A DNA stretch of 7,458 bases from Deinococcus alpinitundrae (GCF_009982895.1 NZ_WXZL01000055.1:1-7458); one strand, 5' to 3'. Positions 1-6,511 are shown, numbered from the stretch's first letter. Program-made: numbers and translations. The notes: generated by a model not told the origin, from the sequence alone.

Positions 1-503
1 GCGGCCAGCGGCAATGCGGCGTCCATGAACCTGGACATCGACCACCCGACGACCTCGCGAGTGAAGCTGTCCAGTACGCACGCCAGGTAGACGAAACCCT
101 GTTTGACTCGGACGTCCGTGAGGTCAGCCTGCCAGACTTGATCGGGTCCGGTCGGAATGACATGCGGCAGCAGGTTGGGAAACCGGGTCTCGCTGTGGGT
201 GGAATCCGTGGCGGTCTGATATCGACGTTTGGGTCGGCACAGCAGCCGACGTTCCCGCATCACTCGCAGGACGCGCTTGTGGTTCGCTGGACGTCCTCTG
301 CGGGCGAGTTCATGGGTCACCCGGCGATCACCGTACCCGCTCCACTTCAACACCACCGCCTCGATGTCTTCGGCCAGTGGCTGATCGCGGTCCAGCACAT
401 CCCGGCCCAGCTGGTGGACATACCAGGACCGGCTCACGTCGTGCAGGGCACACAGGCGACGCACCGACACCGTGGGATGCGCGATTCGCGCATCCGTGAT
501 CAT
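1..503 (-). CDS. IS3-family transposase OrfB, 5' part (partial, C-terminus beyond window)
   Basis: This is the catalytic half of an IS3-family transposase, which cuts and joins the element ends. The reading frame starts with ATG at 503 on the minus strand and stays open for 167 codons to the window edge. Recognisable parts are the HTH_21-like N-terminal region (motif SVRRLCALHDVSRSWYVH near residues 13-30, then YGDRRVTHELARRG near 57-70 and NHKRVLRVMRERRLL near 74-88). The start of the rve integrase core follows, with WQADLTDV at about 124-131, where Asp127 should be the first DDE residue. The second Asp and the Glu would lie beyond the edge. The start codon overlaps the orfA stop (ATGA), and the -1 frame continues upstream through EKRHQ, so the product may be an OrfAB fusion made by slippage on the A6 run rather than a free OrfB. 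The visible part has no stop or frameshift. Confidence 0.9.
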   Translation of the reverse strand, partial: MITDARIAHPTVSVRRLCALHDVSRSWYVHQLGRDVLDRDQPLAEDIEAVVLKWSGYGDRRVTHELARRGRPANHKRVLRVMRERRLLCRPKRRYQTATDSTHSETRFPNLLPHVIPTGPDQVWQADLTDVRVKQGFVYLACVLDSFTREVVGWSMSRFMDAALPLA

Positions 504-800
504 CTGGTGCCTTTTTTCAAGGGGTGCGTCGCCAACGATTTTCGCAAGATGGTGTTCTCCAAAGCCAGCTGGCCACAGTAGCGTTCCAACTCCGCGATGC
601 GAAGTTCAGCGCTGCGGTCTGTTTTGGCACCATCGGTAAACGCGGCCTCACCACGGTCTTCGATTTCTTTACGCCAGCGGTGAATCAGGCTGGGAGCTCG
701 TGAGTGCTCCCGGCAGAGTTGGGCGGTGCTGTGCAGGCCAGCGTTGATTCCGGCCGACCACCTGAATCTTGAACTCACGGCTATGATTCCGTCCTGGCAT
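500..800 (-). pseudogene. IS3-family OrfA, frameshifted
   Basis: OrfA is the DNA-binding partner of the IS3 transposase. An ATG at 800 (minus strand) with AAGGAG seven bases upstream starts MPGRNHSREFKIQVV, the standard OrfA N-terminus. The conserved continuation (STAQLCREHSRAPSLIHRW, then EIEDRGEAAFTDGAK and ELRIAELERYCGQLALENTI) is found only in another frame, which is open from 778 to 500. The two frames differ by +1 (equivalently a 2-nt deletion), and the break lies just after the QVV codons, around 750-760. A GTG at 778 opens the second frame, but it falls inside the conserved N-terminus and is unlikely to be a true start. The C-terminal heptad-like stretch (about residues 60-85) fits the dimerising leucine zipper of the family. 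TTG AAA AAA GGC near 520-509 offers an A6 slippery site for -1 frameshifting into orfB. Confidence 0.8.
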
Positions 801-818
801 CTGGGCTCCTTCGCGGTG

Positions 819-840
819 CAGTCAGCGTAACGGCTGACTG
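819..840. repeat. 8-bp inverted repeat in IS3 leader
   Basis: CAGTCAGC (819-826) and GCTGACTG (833-840) are perfect inverted repeats around a 6-nt loop. They lie between the putative IS end and the orfA ribosome binding site. In several IS elements a leader hairpin limits translation of transcripts entering from outside. That role here is only an inference from position. Confidence 0.5.
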
Positions 841-881
841 GGGCGAAGTGTCTTGGCCTGTGGTCCTGTCCGGAGGGTTCA

Positions 882-912
882 TCCTAAGAAGCCGATTTAA
901 GGCAACACAACC
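882..912. mobile_element. IS6-type element end scrap (terminal inverted repeat, outward end)
   Basis: TTAAGGCAACACAACC at 897-912 is the exact reverse complement of the 16-bp sequence at 6580-6595 that precedes an IS6-family transposase start. It matches the one at 2052-2067 with one mismatch. Its orientation makes it the right-hand terminus of an element that once lay to its left. Only about 31 bp remain between it and the inferred IS3 end, so the element body was deleted or replaced. No coding part of an IS6 transposase is left here. Confidence 0.6.
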
Positions 913-1018
913 AGCCGATGGTCCTACTTCACTTCGAGAGGATACGCTTGGAGTGTCTAAACCTGAGCTCAAGAACAGATGTGCTGTTTTGGCTTAGGGT
1001 ATAAAGTGAGGTAACGCT

Positions 1019-2029
1019 ATGGAATATCGTCGATTGGGCCAATCTGGTTTGCAGGTCAGTGCGCTTTCTTTTGGTGCTTGGGTAACGTTTGGCACGCAGT
1101 TGGATGCGAACAGTGCACTAGAGCTGATGTCCGCTGCCTATGACCGCGGGTGTAACTTCTTCGACAACGCCGAGGCGTACGCTCGAGGCCGAGCTGAAAC
1201 CATCATGGGCGAGGCTCTGACCAAAGCCGGCTGGCGGCGCGATAGCTACGTCGTTTCGAGCAAAGTTTTCGGCGGATCGGTTGAAAACCCAGCTCCGACT
1301 CAGCGGGGCCTTTCACGCAAGCACATTTACGAGGCGTGCTACCAGGCCATCGAACGCCTACAATGCGAGTACCTGGACTTATACTTTTGTCATCGCCCAG
1401 ACCGCACCACCCCCATCGAAGAAACAGTGCGGGCCATGACCGAGTTGATCCAGCGCGGTGATGTTTTGTACTGGGGAACAAGTGAGTGGTCGGCGCAGGA
1501 ATTGATGGAAGCTTACGCCGTCGCCCGCCAGTACAACCTGATTCCCCCGACCATGGAGCAACCGCAATACAACATGCTCACCCGCTACCGGGTCGAAGTC
1601 GAATACAGTCGCCTGTACCGCACGGACACACTCGGGTTGGGCACCACGGTCTGGTCGCCGCTGGCAAGCGGTCTTCTGACCGGTAAGTACAACGATGTGG
1701 TTCCGAATGACACCCGCATCAACCTACCCGGTTATGAATGGTTGAAAGCCAGGCTCGAGAGTGAAGAAGGCCAAACCAACCTAGTCAAAATCCGAGGCTT
1801 GGCCAAGATTGCCGACGATTTGGGCACGACTTTGCCGAAGCTCGCCCTGGCCTGGTGTCTCAAGAATCCGAATGTGAGCACAGTGATTACGGGTGCCTCC
1901 AAAGTCACGCAAGTGGTGGAGAACTTCTCTGCGCTTGAGCTGCTTCCTCAGCTTACCGACGAGGTGATGGTAGCCATTGATGCGTCACTGGGCAACAAGG
2001 AAACCCGTTTATATGGTTCGAGCGAGTGA
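1019..2029 (+). CDS. Aldo/keto reductase, voltage-gated potassium channel beta-subunit-like (AKR6/AKR14 type)
   Basis: This is a cytosolic NADPH-dependent oxidoreductase of the (beta/alpha)8-barrel aldo/keto reductase superfamily, reducing aldehydes or ketones; the natural substrate is unknown. The 336-residue protein is complete and of usual family length. The start [20 protein letters not shown] is typical of the channel-beta/YghZ branch. The catalytic tetrad is visible: Asp49 and Tyr54 in FFDNAEAY, Lys82 in SSKVF, His125 in YFCHRPDR. Further signatures are QPQYNMLTR (181-189), [13 protein letters not shown] (212-224) and the cofactor-binding [15 protein letters not shown] (288-302). The ATG at 1019 is supported by GAGG at 1008-1011, seven bases upstream. 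It stands alone: IS6-type termini lie on both sides (897-912 and 2052-2067), and no terminator hairpin is seen between its stop and the IS6 remnant. No channel partner is present, so an ion-channel role is not implied. Confidence is high for the family and low for the substrate. Confidence 0.93.
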   Translation: MEYRRLGQSGLQVSALSFGAWVTFGTQLDANSALELMSAAYDRGCNFFDNAEAYARGRAETIMGEALTKAGWRRDSYVVSSKVFGGSVENPAPTQRGLSRKHIYEACYQAIERLQCEYLDLYFCHRPDRTTPIEETVRAMTELIQRGDVLYWGTSEWSAQELMEAYAVARQYNLIPPTMEQPQYNMLTRYRVEVEYSRLYRTDTLGLGTTVWSPLASGLLTGKYNDVVPNDTRINLPGYEWLKARLESEEGQTNLVKIRGLAKIADDLGTTLPKLALAWCLKNPNVSTVITGASKVTQVVENFSALELLPQLTDEVMVAIDASLGNKETRLYGSSE

Positions 2030-2051
2030 AACCAAACTCGGGTGTGAACAA

Positions 2052-2400
2052 GATTGTGTTGCCTTAACGGGTTCAGGATAGGCTGACCCACTGTGACCGA
2101 TGCCAAACCCTACCACCACTGATTTCCCATAACGCTGGTCCAGCACGCGATCTAGCTCTATCACCGCTTTCCCATCAGCGACCGAGACGTCCAGGAATTG
2201 CTGTACCAGCGCGGCAGTGTTGTCAGCCATGAGACGCTGCGCGAATGGTCTATCAACTTCGGCTCGCTCTTCGCAGATGGCCTGCGTCACCGGGAACCCT
2301 GGCGGGGTTCCCGGTGGCTTCTAGATAAGGTTTGCACGGCGGTAGTATGGTGTCCGCCACTAGGTGTTGCGGGCGGTGGACGAGCACGGCTGTACCGACC
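2052..2400 (+). pseudogene. IS6-family transposase remnant (5' part, stops and frameshift)
   Basis: The terminal repeat GATTGTGTTGCCTTAA (2052-2067) is followed 25 bases later by a GTG (2093) opening an IS6-type transposase. The translation resembles the family N-terminus (TDAKPY, then LYHRFPISDRDVQELLYQRG, VVSHETLREWSINFG, REPWRGSRW). In-frame stops occur at 2120-2122 (TGA) and 2153-2155 (TAG). Around 2338-2350 the frame shifts: the expected continuation VRH(stop)VLRAVDEHG is readable only in another frame, with a further stop where Trp is normal. Similarity fades at about 2390-2400, before the DDE core, and no right terminal repeat is present. This is a dead, 3'-truncated copy. The stretch open from 2198 to 2431 is part of this remnant and not a separate gene. 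The right boundary is approximate. Confidence 0.85.
2288..2316. repeat. 12-bp perfect GC-rich inverted repeat
   Basis: CACCGGGAACCC (2288-2299) pairs perfectly with GGGTTCCCGGTG (2305-2316) across a 5-nt loop. It lies inside the decayed IS6 transposase gene, where it encodes the REPWRGSR region. No T-run follows, so it is not a classical terminator, but the stem could impede transcription arriving from the left before the pilin operon. Confidence 0.6.
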
Positions 2401-2440
2401 CCCCCTACCTGGGTGTGAATACTTTGTATAGTTTCTCCCT

Positions 2441-2446
2441 TAGACT
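2441..2446 (+). promoter_or_regulatory. Candidate -10 element for the pilin operon (leaderless-type arrangement)
   Basis: TAGACT fits the TANNNT -10 pattern and ends six bases before the ATG at 2453, the spacing seen for leaderless genes, which are common in Deinococcus. No Shine-Dalgarno sequence precedes 2450/2453, which agrees with leaderless initiation. An alternative -10 is TATAGT at 2427-2432. No convincing -35 box is seen for either. This is an inference from pattern only. Confidence 0.25.
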
Positions 2447-2449
2447 TCT

Positions 2450-4717
2450 ATGATGAAACGTGGCCACACCGATGGGTTCATTCTCTACGCGACCTTGAGC
2501 CTGCTTATCCTCATTGCGGTCATGGTCGGCACGGCTCTGGTAATCAGCAATATCAATGTTCGCAGTGCCAATGACAATGTTCGAGTCAGTCAGGTGCAGG
2601 CGCTGGCGGAAGGCGGCCTCGACGAAGCCGTCTCGAAAGTTTGGTATGACATCTGGCCTGCCAGCACGCCCACTTCCTACTACCGGGTGTCGGATTACAA
2701 GAAGAACCTGGTTACCCAAGGCTGGGGCGTTAACACCTCAGCAAGCTATGGCCCCTTCAATCTGTCGGGCGTCGGGAACTATCAATATAAGATCACCCGC
2801 CTGGCCGACACCACAGACCAGGCCACGCACTTCCTGGTCGAATCCACTGGAGTACAGACAGGCGGCACCTCCCGCAAGATCACCCAGGACATCTATGTGG
2901 GCGGCGGCCTCTTCAACGGCATCTCCTACGCAGTGTTGACCAACAATGCCAACTGCGTGATGTGCCACGCCAGCGTTCAGTCTACCCAAGCGCTGGCGAC
3001 CGGCAACCCCGTTTCATCTCAGACGCCCTTCCGGCGCGCCAAATTCGCCACTTTGGAGAGCCTGCAAACCCGTCCAAGTGAAGAAGACAGCGTCCTAGCG
3101 GGTACGTTTTATACCCGTGGTGGTTGGGTGGATGGCAATGGCAACAATGTCGCCAGTAGCAGCGGCTTCAAGACCACCCAGGCCACGGGAGACGGCAATA
3201 TCACTACACCTATGACAACAGCAGGTAGCGCGAAAAATTTCTCGGTTTTCGACTGTTCCAATGCCACGCAGTGCGCGCAGACGAGCAATCAAAACTTCTA
3301 CACCAATTACCCGACCCAGGACAAGATCGGTCAGCAGCCCTTTAACGGCAAATGGCCCGATGGAGAGCTGCCCGACAGTTTCCCACTGCCTGTAGCTGAT
3401 ACCGATGGCAACCGCAACATTGACGATACCGAGTGGAACAACGCGGTCAGTACCAGCACCTCGCAGGAAGACCCGGACAACCCACCGGGGGCCATCACTG
3501 CCACCATGAAGCAGATCTCGCCGACCGGAACGTTGGGGACCAACAACTTCGGCGCGGTTCAGGCAGGCCAGACGGCTGGCACCGGCTACACCGGCAATCT
3601 CGTGTTGGACGGCACTCAGACCCCCATCAACGTCAACGGCACGGTGTACGTCAACGGCGACGTGATCATTCGCGGCAAGATCAAGGGGAACGGTAAGATC
3701 ATTGCTCGGGGAAATGTCTATGTGGTCGGCGATGTGAAATACGCCTGTGGCAACGACAACCATGAATGCAATGGCACCGACTGGGCCACTGTCTCGGACC
3801 CCGATTCGGACGTTCCCAAGTTCGCCCTCTCTGCCGTCGGCAACATCTCGCTGGGTGACTTCGAGACGCCCCGTTACGGAGACTGGAGCGATCCGAATTT
3901 CCTCGAAACCGAAAACAGTCAATCTGCCACGATTAAGACGGGAAGTAACGTAGGACAATCCGTCACCAAAGGTGGACAAACCAGTACCGTACCGGGGATG
4001 GCTTGGCGCGAAGCTACACTGTTCAATCGCCTAGAAATGAAAAAATTCATGCTTGCCCGGAAGAATGGACAATCCTACGTTCCCAGACTTTACAAATTTG
4101 CTAACAACAGTCCTGACCTGGTGTTTTGGAATGACCCGACCGATGAGGGGACGGACAACTATGCCAGTAGCTCTTACCGGCGTATTGACGCTGATTGTGC
4201 AACGGATGTCAACCAATGTCCGAAGGGCACATTTACCGAAAATATTACTGGTCAAAAAATTACCTCAACGGCAGCTCAACTTCAGCAATTTCTCGCTGCC
4301 GCTGCCGTCTACACAGTCGCGCCCAAAACCAACTGGGTAGGTCGCTCACAGCTCAAGAAGATGTACCTCGATTCCACCGAAACCACGTCGCGATCCAAAG
4401 GTGCGTTCCGCTTCGATGGCCTGCTCTACAGCTCCAATGCCACCTTCGCCCTCGCCAAACCCGGTGTGAGCAATGCCTGCCTGCGAAATGTCAGTGACAA
4501 TGGCGGCTGCTCGAAGACCAACGGCAGTCTCGAGATCCGCGGCAGCCTGATGAGTGCGGACACTGGCATCCTCTCGTCAGGGCCGTGGGGTAACGGGAAC
4601 AAAAATGTCACCCCTTCCTTCAGCGTGTATCACGATGACCGTCTGTCGAGCTTCGTGAAGCTGCGCAATACCCAGCGTGCGGGCCTTTACCGCGCCGATT
4701 GGAGCTTGGAGCGCTGA
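2450..4717 (+). CDS. Large PilX/ComZ-like type IV pilus minor component with beta-solenoid region
   Basis: This is probably a surface-exposed, tip-located pilin-like protein of the type IV pilus/DNA-uptake machinery, 755 residues long. Residues 10-33 form one hydrophobic helix after a short basic leader (MKRGHTDG|FILYA). Glu at mature position 5 is absent, as is usual for PilX/GspK-type tip subunits. The rest should be outside the cell. Visible elements in order are: CVMCH at 169-173 (heme-c-type motif); cysteine pair 269/275; a canonical EF-hand loop with D317, D319, N321, N323, I324, D325 and E328; short beta repeats with NGTVYVNGDVIIRG and NVYVVGDV at about 382-431, like the beta-solenoid insert of large PilX/ComZ or DUF4900 proteins; cysteine pairs 433/440, 583/590 and 677/687; and a C-terminal domain with GLLYSSN and LEIRGSLMS (about 650-755). 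Start is ATG 2450 or 2453; neither has a ribosome binding site. The stop shares one base with the next start. The function is inferred from the fold pattern and neighbours, not from a confident full-length match. Confidence 0.82.
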   Translation: MMKRGHTDGFILYATLSLLILIAVMVGTALVISNINVRSANDNVRVSQVQALAEGGLDEAVSKVWYDIWPASTPTSYYRVSDYKKNLVTQGWGVNTSASYGPFNLSGVGNYQYKITRLADTTDQATHFLVESTGVQTGGTSRKITQDIYVGGGLFNGISYAVLTNNANCVMCHASVQSTQALATGNPVSSQTPFRRAKFATLESLQTRPSEEDSVLAGTFYTRGGWVDGNGNNVASSSGFKTTQATGDGNITTPMTTAGSAKNFSVFDCSNATQCAQTSNQNFYTNYPTQDKIGQQPFNGKWPDGELPDSFPLPVADTDGNRNIDDTEWNNAVSTSTSQEDPDNPPGAITATMKQISPTGTLGTNNFGAVQAGQTAGTGYTGNLVLDGTQTPINVNGTVYVNGDVIIRGKIKGNGKIIARGNVYVVGDVKYACGNDNHECNGTDWATVSDPDSDVPKFALSAVGNISLGDFETPRYGDWSDPNFLETENSQSATIKTGSNVGQSVTKGGQTSTVPGMAWREATLFNRLEMKKFMLARKNGQSYVPRLYKFANNSPDLVFWNDPTDEGTDNYASSSYRRIDADCATDVNQCPKGTFTENITGQKITSTAAQLQQFLAAAAVYTVAPKTNWVGRSQLKKMYLDSTETTSRSKGAFRFDGLLYSSNATFALAKPGVSNACLRNVSDNGGCSKTNGSLEIRGSLMSADTGILSSGPWGNGNKNVTPSFSVYHDDRLSSFVKLRNTQRAGLYRADWSLER

Positions 4718-5169
4718 TGCGGCATCCACACGCCGGATTTACTCTGCTTGAATTACTGGTGGTAATCGCCATCGTCGGCATTCTGGTGACCATTAGCTTC
4801 AACATCTACGGTGACCTGCGCCAGAAGGAAGTACTGCGTCAGGGTGTCCAGCAGTTCTCCGCCGACCTGAACAACTCGCGCTCCATCGCACGGCGGCTGA
4901 GTCAGGACGTGCAGGTCAAGGCCAATGTCAATCAGTCCACTTATACCATCACCCGGCCCATTGCTGGCACGTCCTCCACCCAGACCTATACCCTGCCGGA
5001 GAATATGAAATTCAGCACTGCACTTGATGTCACCTTCAGCAAGCCCTACGGTTTTGCGACTCAATTTCTGAATACAGATGGGCAGCGGACCTCATTGACC
5101 CTGGCCAACCGTTCGATTTCGGTCTACGTGATCGGCCTGGCCGGAAAGGTAGTCGTCCATGAAGACTGA
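4717..5169 (+). CDS. Type IV minor pilin, FimU/GspH-like
   Basis: This is a minor pseudopilin expected to sit in the priming/tip complex that starts pilus assembly in the inner membrane. The ATG at 4717 is chosen because GGAG (4708-4711) lies five bases upstream and it leaves a 7-residue leader MRHPHAG before the cleavage site G|FTLLE. An upstream in-frame TTG at 4699 would only lengthen the leader. The product has 150 residues: the prepilin peptidase site is at 7/8, Glu is at mature position 5, and a hydrophobic helix runs over about residues 8-30. A small beta-rich domain follows, ending SVYVIGLAGKVVVHED, which resembles the final strand of GspH/FimT-type domains. The start overlaps the preceding stop (TGATG), implying translational coupling. 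Relatives are FimU (Pseudomonas) and PilA1-type proteins (Thermus). The assignment among FimU, FimT and GspH is by size, position and C-terminal pattern. Confidence 0.88.
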   Translation: MRHPHAGFTLLELLVVIAIVGILVTISFNIYGDLRQKEVLRQGVQQFSADLNNSRSIARRLSQDVQVKANVNQSTYTITRPIAGTSSTQTYTLPENMKFSTALDVTFSKPYGFATQFLNTDGQRTSLTLANRSISVYVIGLAGKVVVHED

Positions 5170-5602
5170 TCACGGTTTCACCTTGATCGAAACGCTGGTG
5201 GCCGTCGCGCTCACTGGCATATTAATCATTATCGCTAGTTATTTCTCAAGCTCGCTCCTCGACACCAGCAAGGCCAAGAACGCCACCGTGGCCCAGACGT
5301 TTTCGCGCAGCTACCTTGACGTGTTGCGAACCAAGTGGAGTGTGCCGAATCAGTACCTGACGACCAGCCTGCCTAATCCCACAGCCTCGGCATTGGAAGT
5401 CAAACCACCCGATAACTACAGCTACACCACACAGGTACAGAACGCCAGCGGCGCGGTGATCCTGAATTACACCTATTCGGCCACCACGCCGCCAGTACCT
5501 GTCTACAGCCCCAGCAACTACAAGAAAGTCTTGCTTTCAGTCAGCACACCTAATGGGCAGACATTAACCTTCGCGACCCAGATCATTAATCCGCCGCAAT
5601 GA
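5159..5602 (+). CDS. Type IV minor pilin, PilV/GspI-like
   Basis: This is a second minor pilin of the priming complex. The 147-residue product starts MKTDHG|FTLIETLVAVALTGILIII: a six-residue leader, Glu at mature position 5, and a hydrophobic helix to about residue 30. The mature domain is short, rich in Ser, Thr, Asn and Tyr, and has no cysteine, which suits an extracellular beta-sheet domain. It starts inside the previous gene, with an 11-bp overlap; a weak AAAGG-type ribosome binding site lies about nine bases upstream. PilV/GspI is assigned from size, the TLIETLVAVA helix typical of that class, and its position between FimU/H-like and PilW/J-like genes, the conserved H-I-J order. A Thermus PilA2-type protein is the nearest conceptual equivalent. 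Confidence 0.85.
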   Translation: MKTDHGFTLIETLVAVALTGILIIIASYFSSSLLDTSKAKNATVAQTFSRSYLDVLRTKWSVPNQYLTTSLPNPTASALEVKPPDNYSYTTQVQNASGAVILNYTYSATTPPVPVYSPSNYKKVLLSVSTPNGQTLTFATQIINPPQ

Positions 5603-5613
5603 GGAGGGCCGTC

Positions 5614-6507
5614 ATGTTGAAAGCGGATTCTCTTACGGGTTTCACCTTGATTGAAATGCTGATCTCAATGTTTATTGCCGGCATTCTCCTGAGCGTTCTG
5701 TACAGCTTTTTCAACACCAGTCTCAACAGCGTGAGCGTGGTCCGCACCCAGAATCAGCTGCTCTCTGATACACGTACGGCTGGAAACTTCGTGGCCGACA
5801 CCATGAATTCTGCGGTGTACATCTACCCACCGAACATCAAATTAACCCTGACCGCTGCCAACGCTTATGCCACCCAACATAACGGCGCGAGTACGGTCTG
5901 GACAGTGCGAAGCGATCCTTTCGTGGCGGGGTTGCTGCCGCCTGTGAACCGGGCCGTCAAGTGTGTCGTAGGTACGCTCTACAACGCCGCTACGCCGGGT
6001 GACAGTCAGGGCGGTTGTTACAAAGTAGTAGCCTTCTATGCCAAGAGCCGCGCTGAGTATGTGGCAGCGGCTCCGACGCTGGCCAATCCCGGCAGCGACA
6101 GCTCCACTACCGCAACGGCTCAGGTGCTGATGTATTACTGGGCCTATGTTAACCCGGACACCAATACTGGAACACCCTGGCCCACCAGTGGCTTCACGGG
6201 CCGCGCAACCCTGCTGGCGGATGCACTGACGGCCACCGGCATGACTTTCGAGGACTCGGCCAACTGGAAATGCACCGACCCCAGCACCGGCGGGATAGGC
6301 AGTACTGCCGGGGAGTTCGTGCTGTGCAGTGATCCGACCATTGCCGCACTCAATGTGAACAATGCCAACGCCGTTCGCAAGGTCAGCGCCACGCAGCTCA
6401 GCCTGACCTTGCAGACCAGCGCCCTTCGCAAGGGAGCCACCAATATCTCCAGCGGCCTGCGCTTCTGGCTGGCTCCGCGTAACGTCGGTCTGGGCGCGCA
6501 GCAATAA
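5614..6507 (+). CDS. Type IV minor pilin, PilW/GspJ-like
   Basis: This is a third, larger minor pilin of 297 residues. The ATG at 5614 is preferred because a perfect AGGAGG (5602-5607) sits six bases upstream; the in-frame ATG at 5599 overlaps the previous stop but would swallow this ribosome binding site. The leader is MLKADSLTG|FTLIEMLIS, with Glu at mature position 5 and a hydrophobic helix to about residue 32. A TRTAGNFVADTMNSAV segment follows, typical of the PilW/GspJ alpha-helical stalk. The long C-terminal domain carries two cysteine pairs (KC...GGC and WKC...LC) that probably form disulfides outside the cell. Length and last position in the H-I-J-type series favour PilW/GspJ (Thermus PilA3-like). 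The gene ends with tandem stops TAATAG. An IS6 terminal repeat starts two bases later, so there is no room for a native terminator or a following pilin. Confidence 0.88.
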   Translation: MLKADSLTGFTLIEMLISMFIAGILLSVLYSFFNTSLNSVSVVRTQNQLLSDTRTAGNFVADTMNSAVYIYPPNIKLTLTAANAYATQHNGASTVWTVRSDPFVAGLLPPVNRAVKCVVGTLYNAATPGDSQGGCYKVVAFYAKSRAEYVAAAPTLANPGSDSSTTATAQVLMYYWAYVNPDTNTGTPWPTSGFTGRATLLADALTATGMTFEDSANWKCTDPSTGGIGSTAGEFVLCSDPTIAALNVNNANAVRKVSATQLSLTLQTSALRKGATNISSGLRFWLAPRNVGLGAQQ

Positions 6508-6511
6508 TAGA

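Larger units (their letters stand above)
1..881 (-). mobile_element. IS3-family insertion sequence, partial (runs off left edge)
   Basis: The minus strand carries the two-gene arrangement of an IS3-family element: a small orfA with a helix-turn-helix and leucine-zipper-like C-terminus (800-500), then orfB with the start of an rve/DDE integrase domain (503-1). OrfB lies in the -1 frame relative to orfA, and a run of six A (minus strand 517-512) sits before the overlap, as expected for programmed -1 frameshifting. The outer end is placed at about 881 because the minus strand there begins TGAACCCTCCGGACAGG, which fits the TG-start typical of IS3 ends. That boundary is an inference, since the other end is outside the window and no target duplication can be checked. 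An 8-bp inverted repeat (819-826/833-840) lies between this end and orfA. OrfA carries a frameshift, so this copy is probably inactive unless complemented. Confidence 0.85.

Noticed and set aside
138..581. 147-codon open frame on the plus strand
   Set aside because: Antisense to the recognisable IS3 orfB and the end of orfA; no domain of its own.
1000..1005. TATAAA as -10 box for the aldo/keto reductase
   Set aside because: It would place the transcript start at about 1012, after the GAGG ribosome binding site at 1008-1011, and no -35 is seen at proper spacing.
2198..2431. Possible independent small gene of 77 codons
   Set aside because: Its first 45 or so codons are the IS6 transposase N-terminal region continuing from an upstream frame with stops; the tail is frameshifted sequence. 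It is part of the pseudogene.
3095..3979. 294-codon open frame on the minus strand
   Set aside because: It lies entirely antisense to the PilX/ComZ-like gene, has no recognisable domain or ribosome binding site, and its Val/Gly/Asp-rich content is the usual complement of a codon-biased gene.
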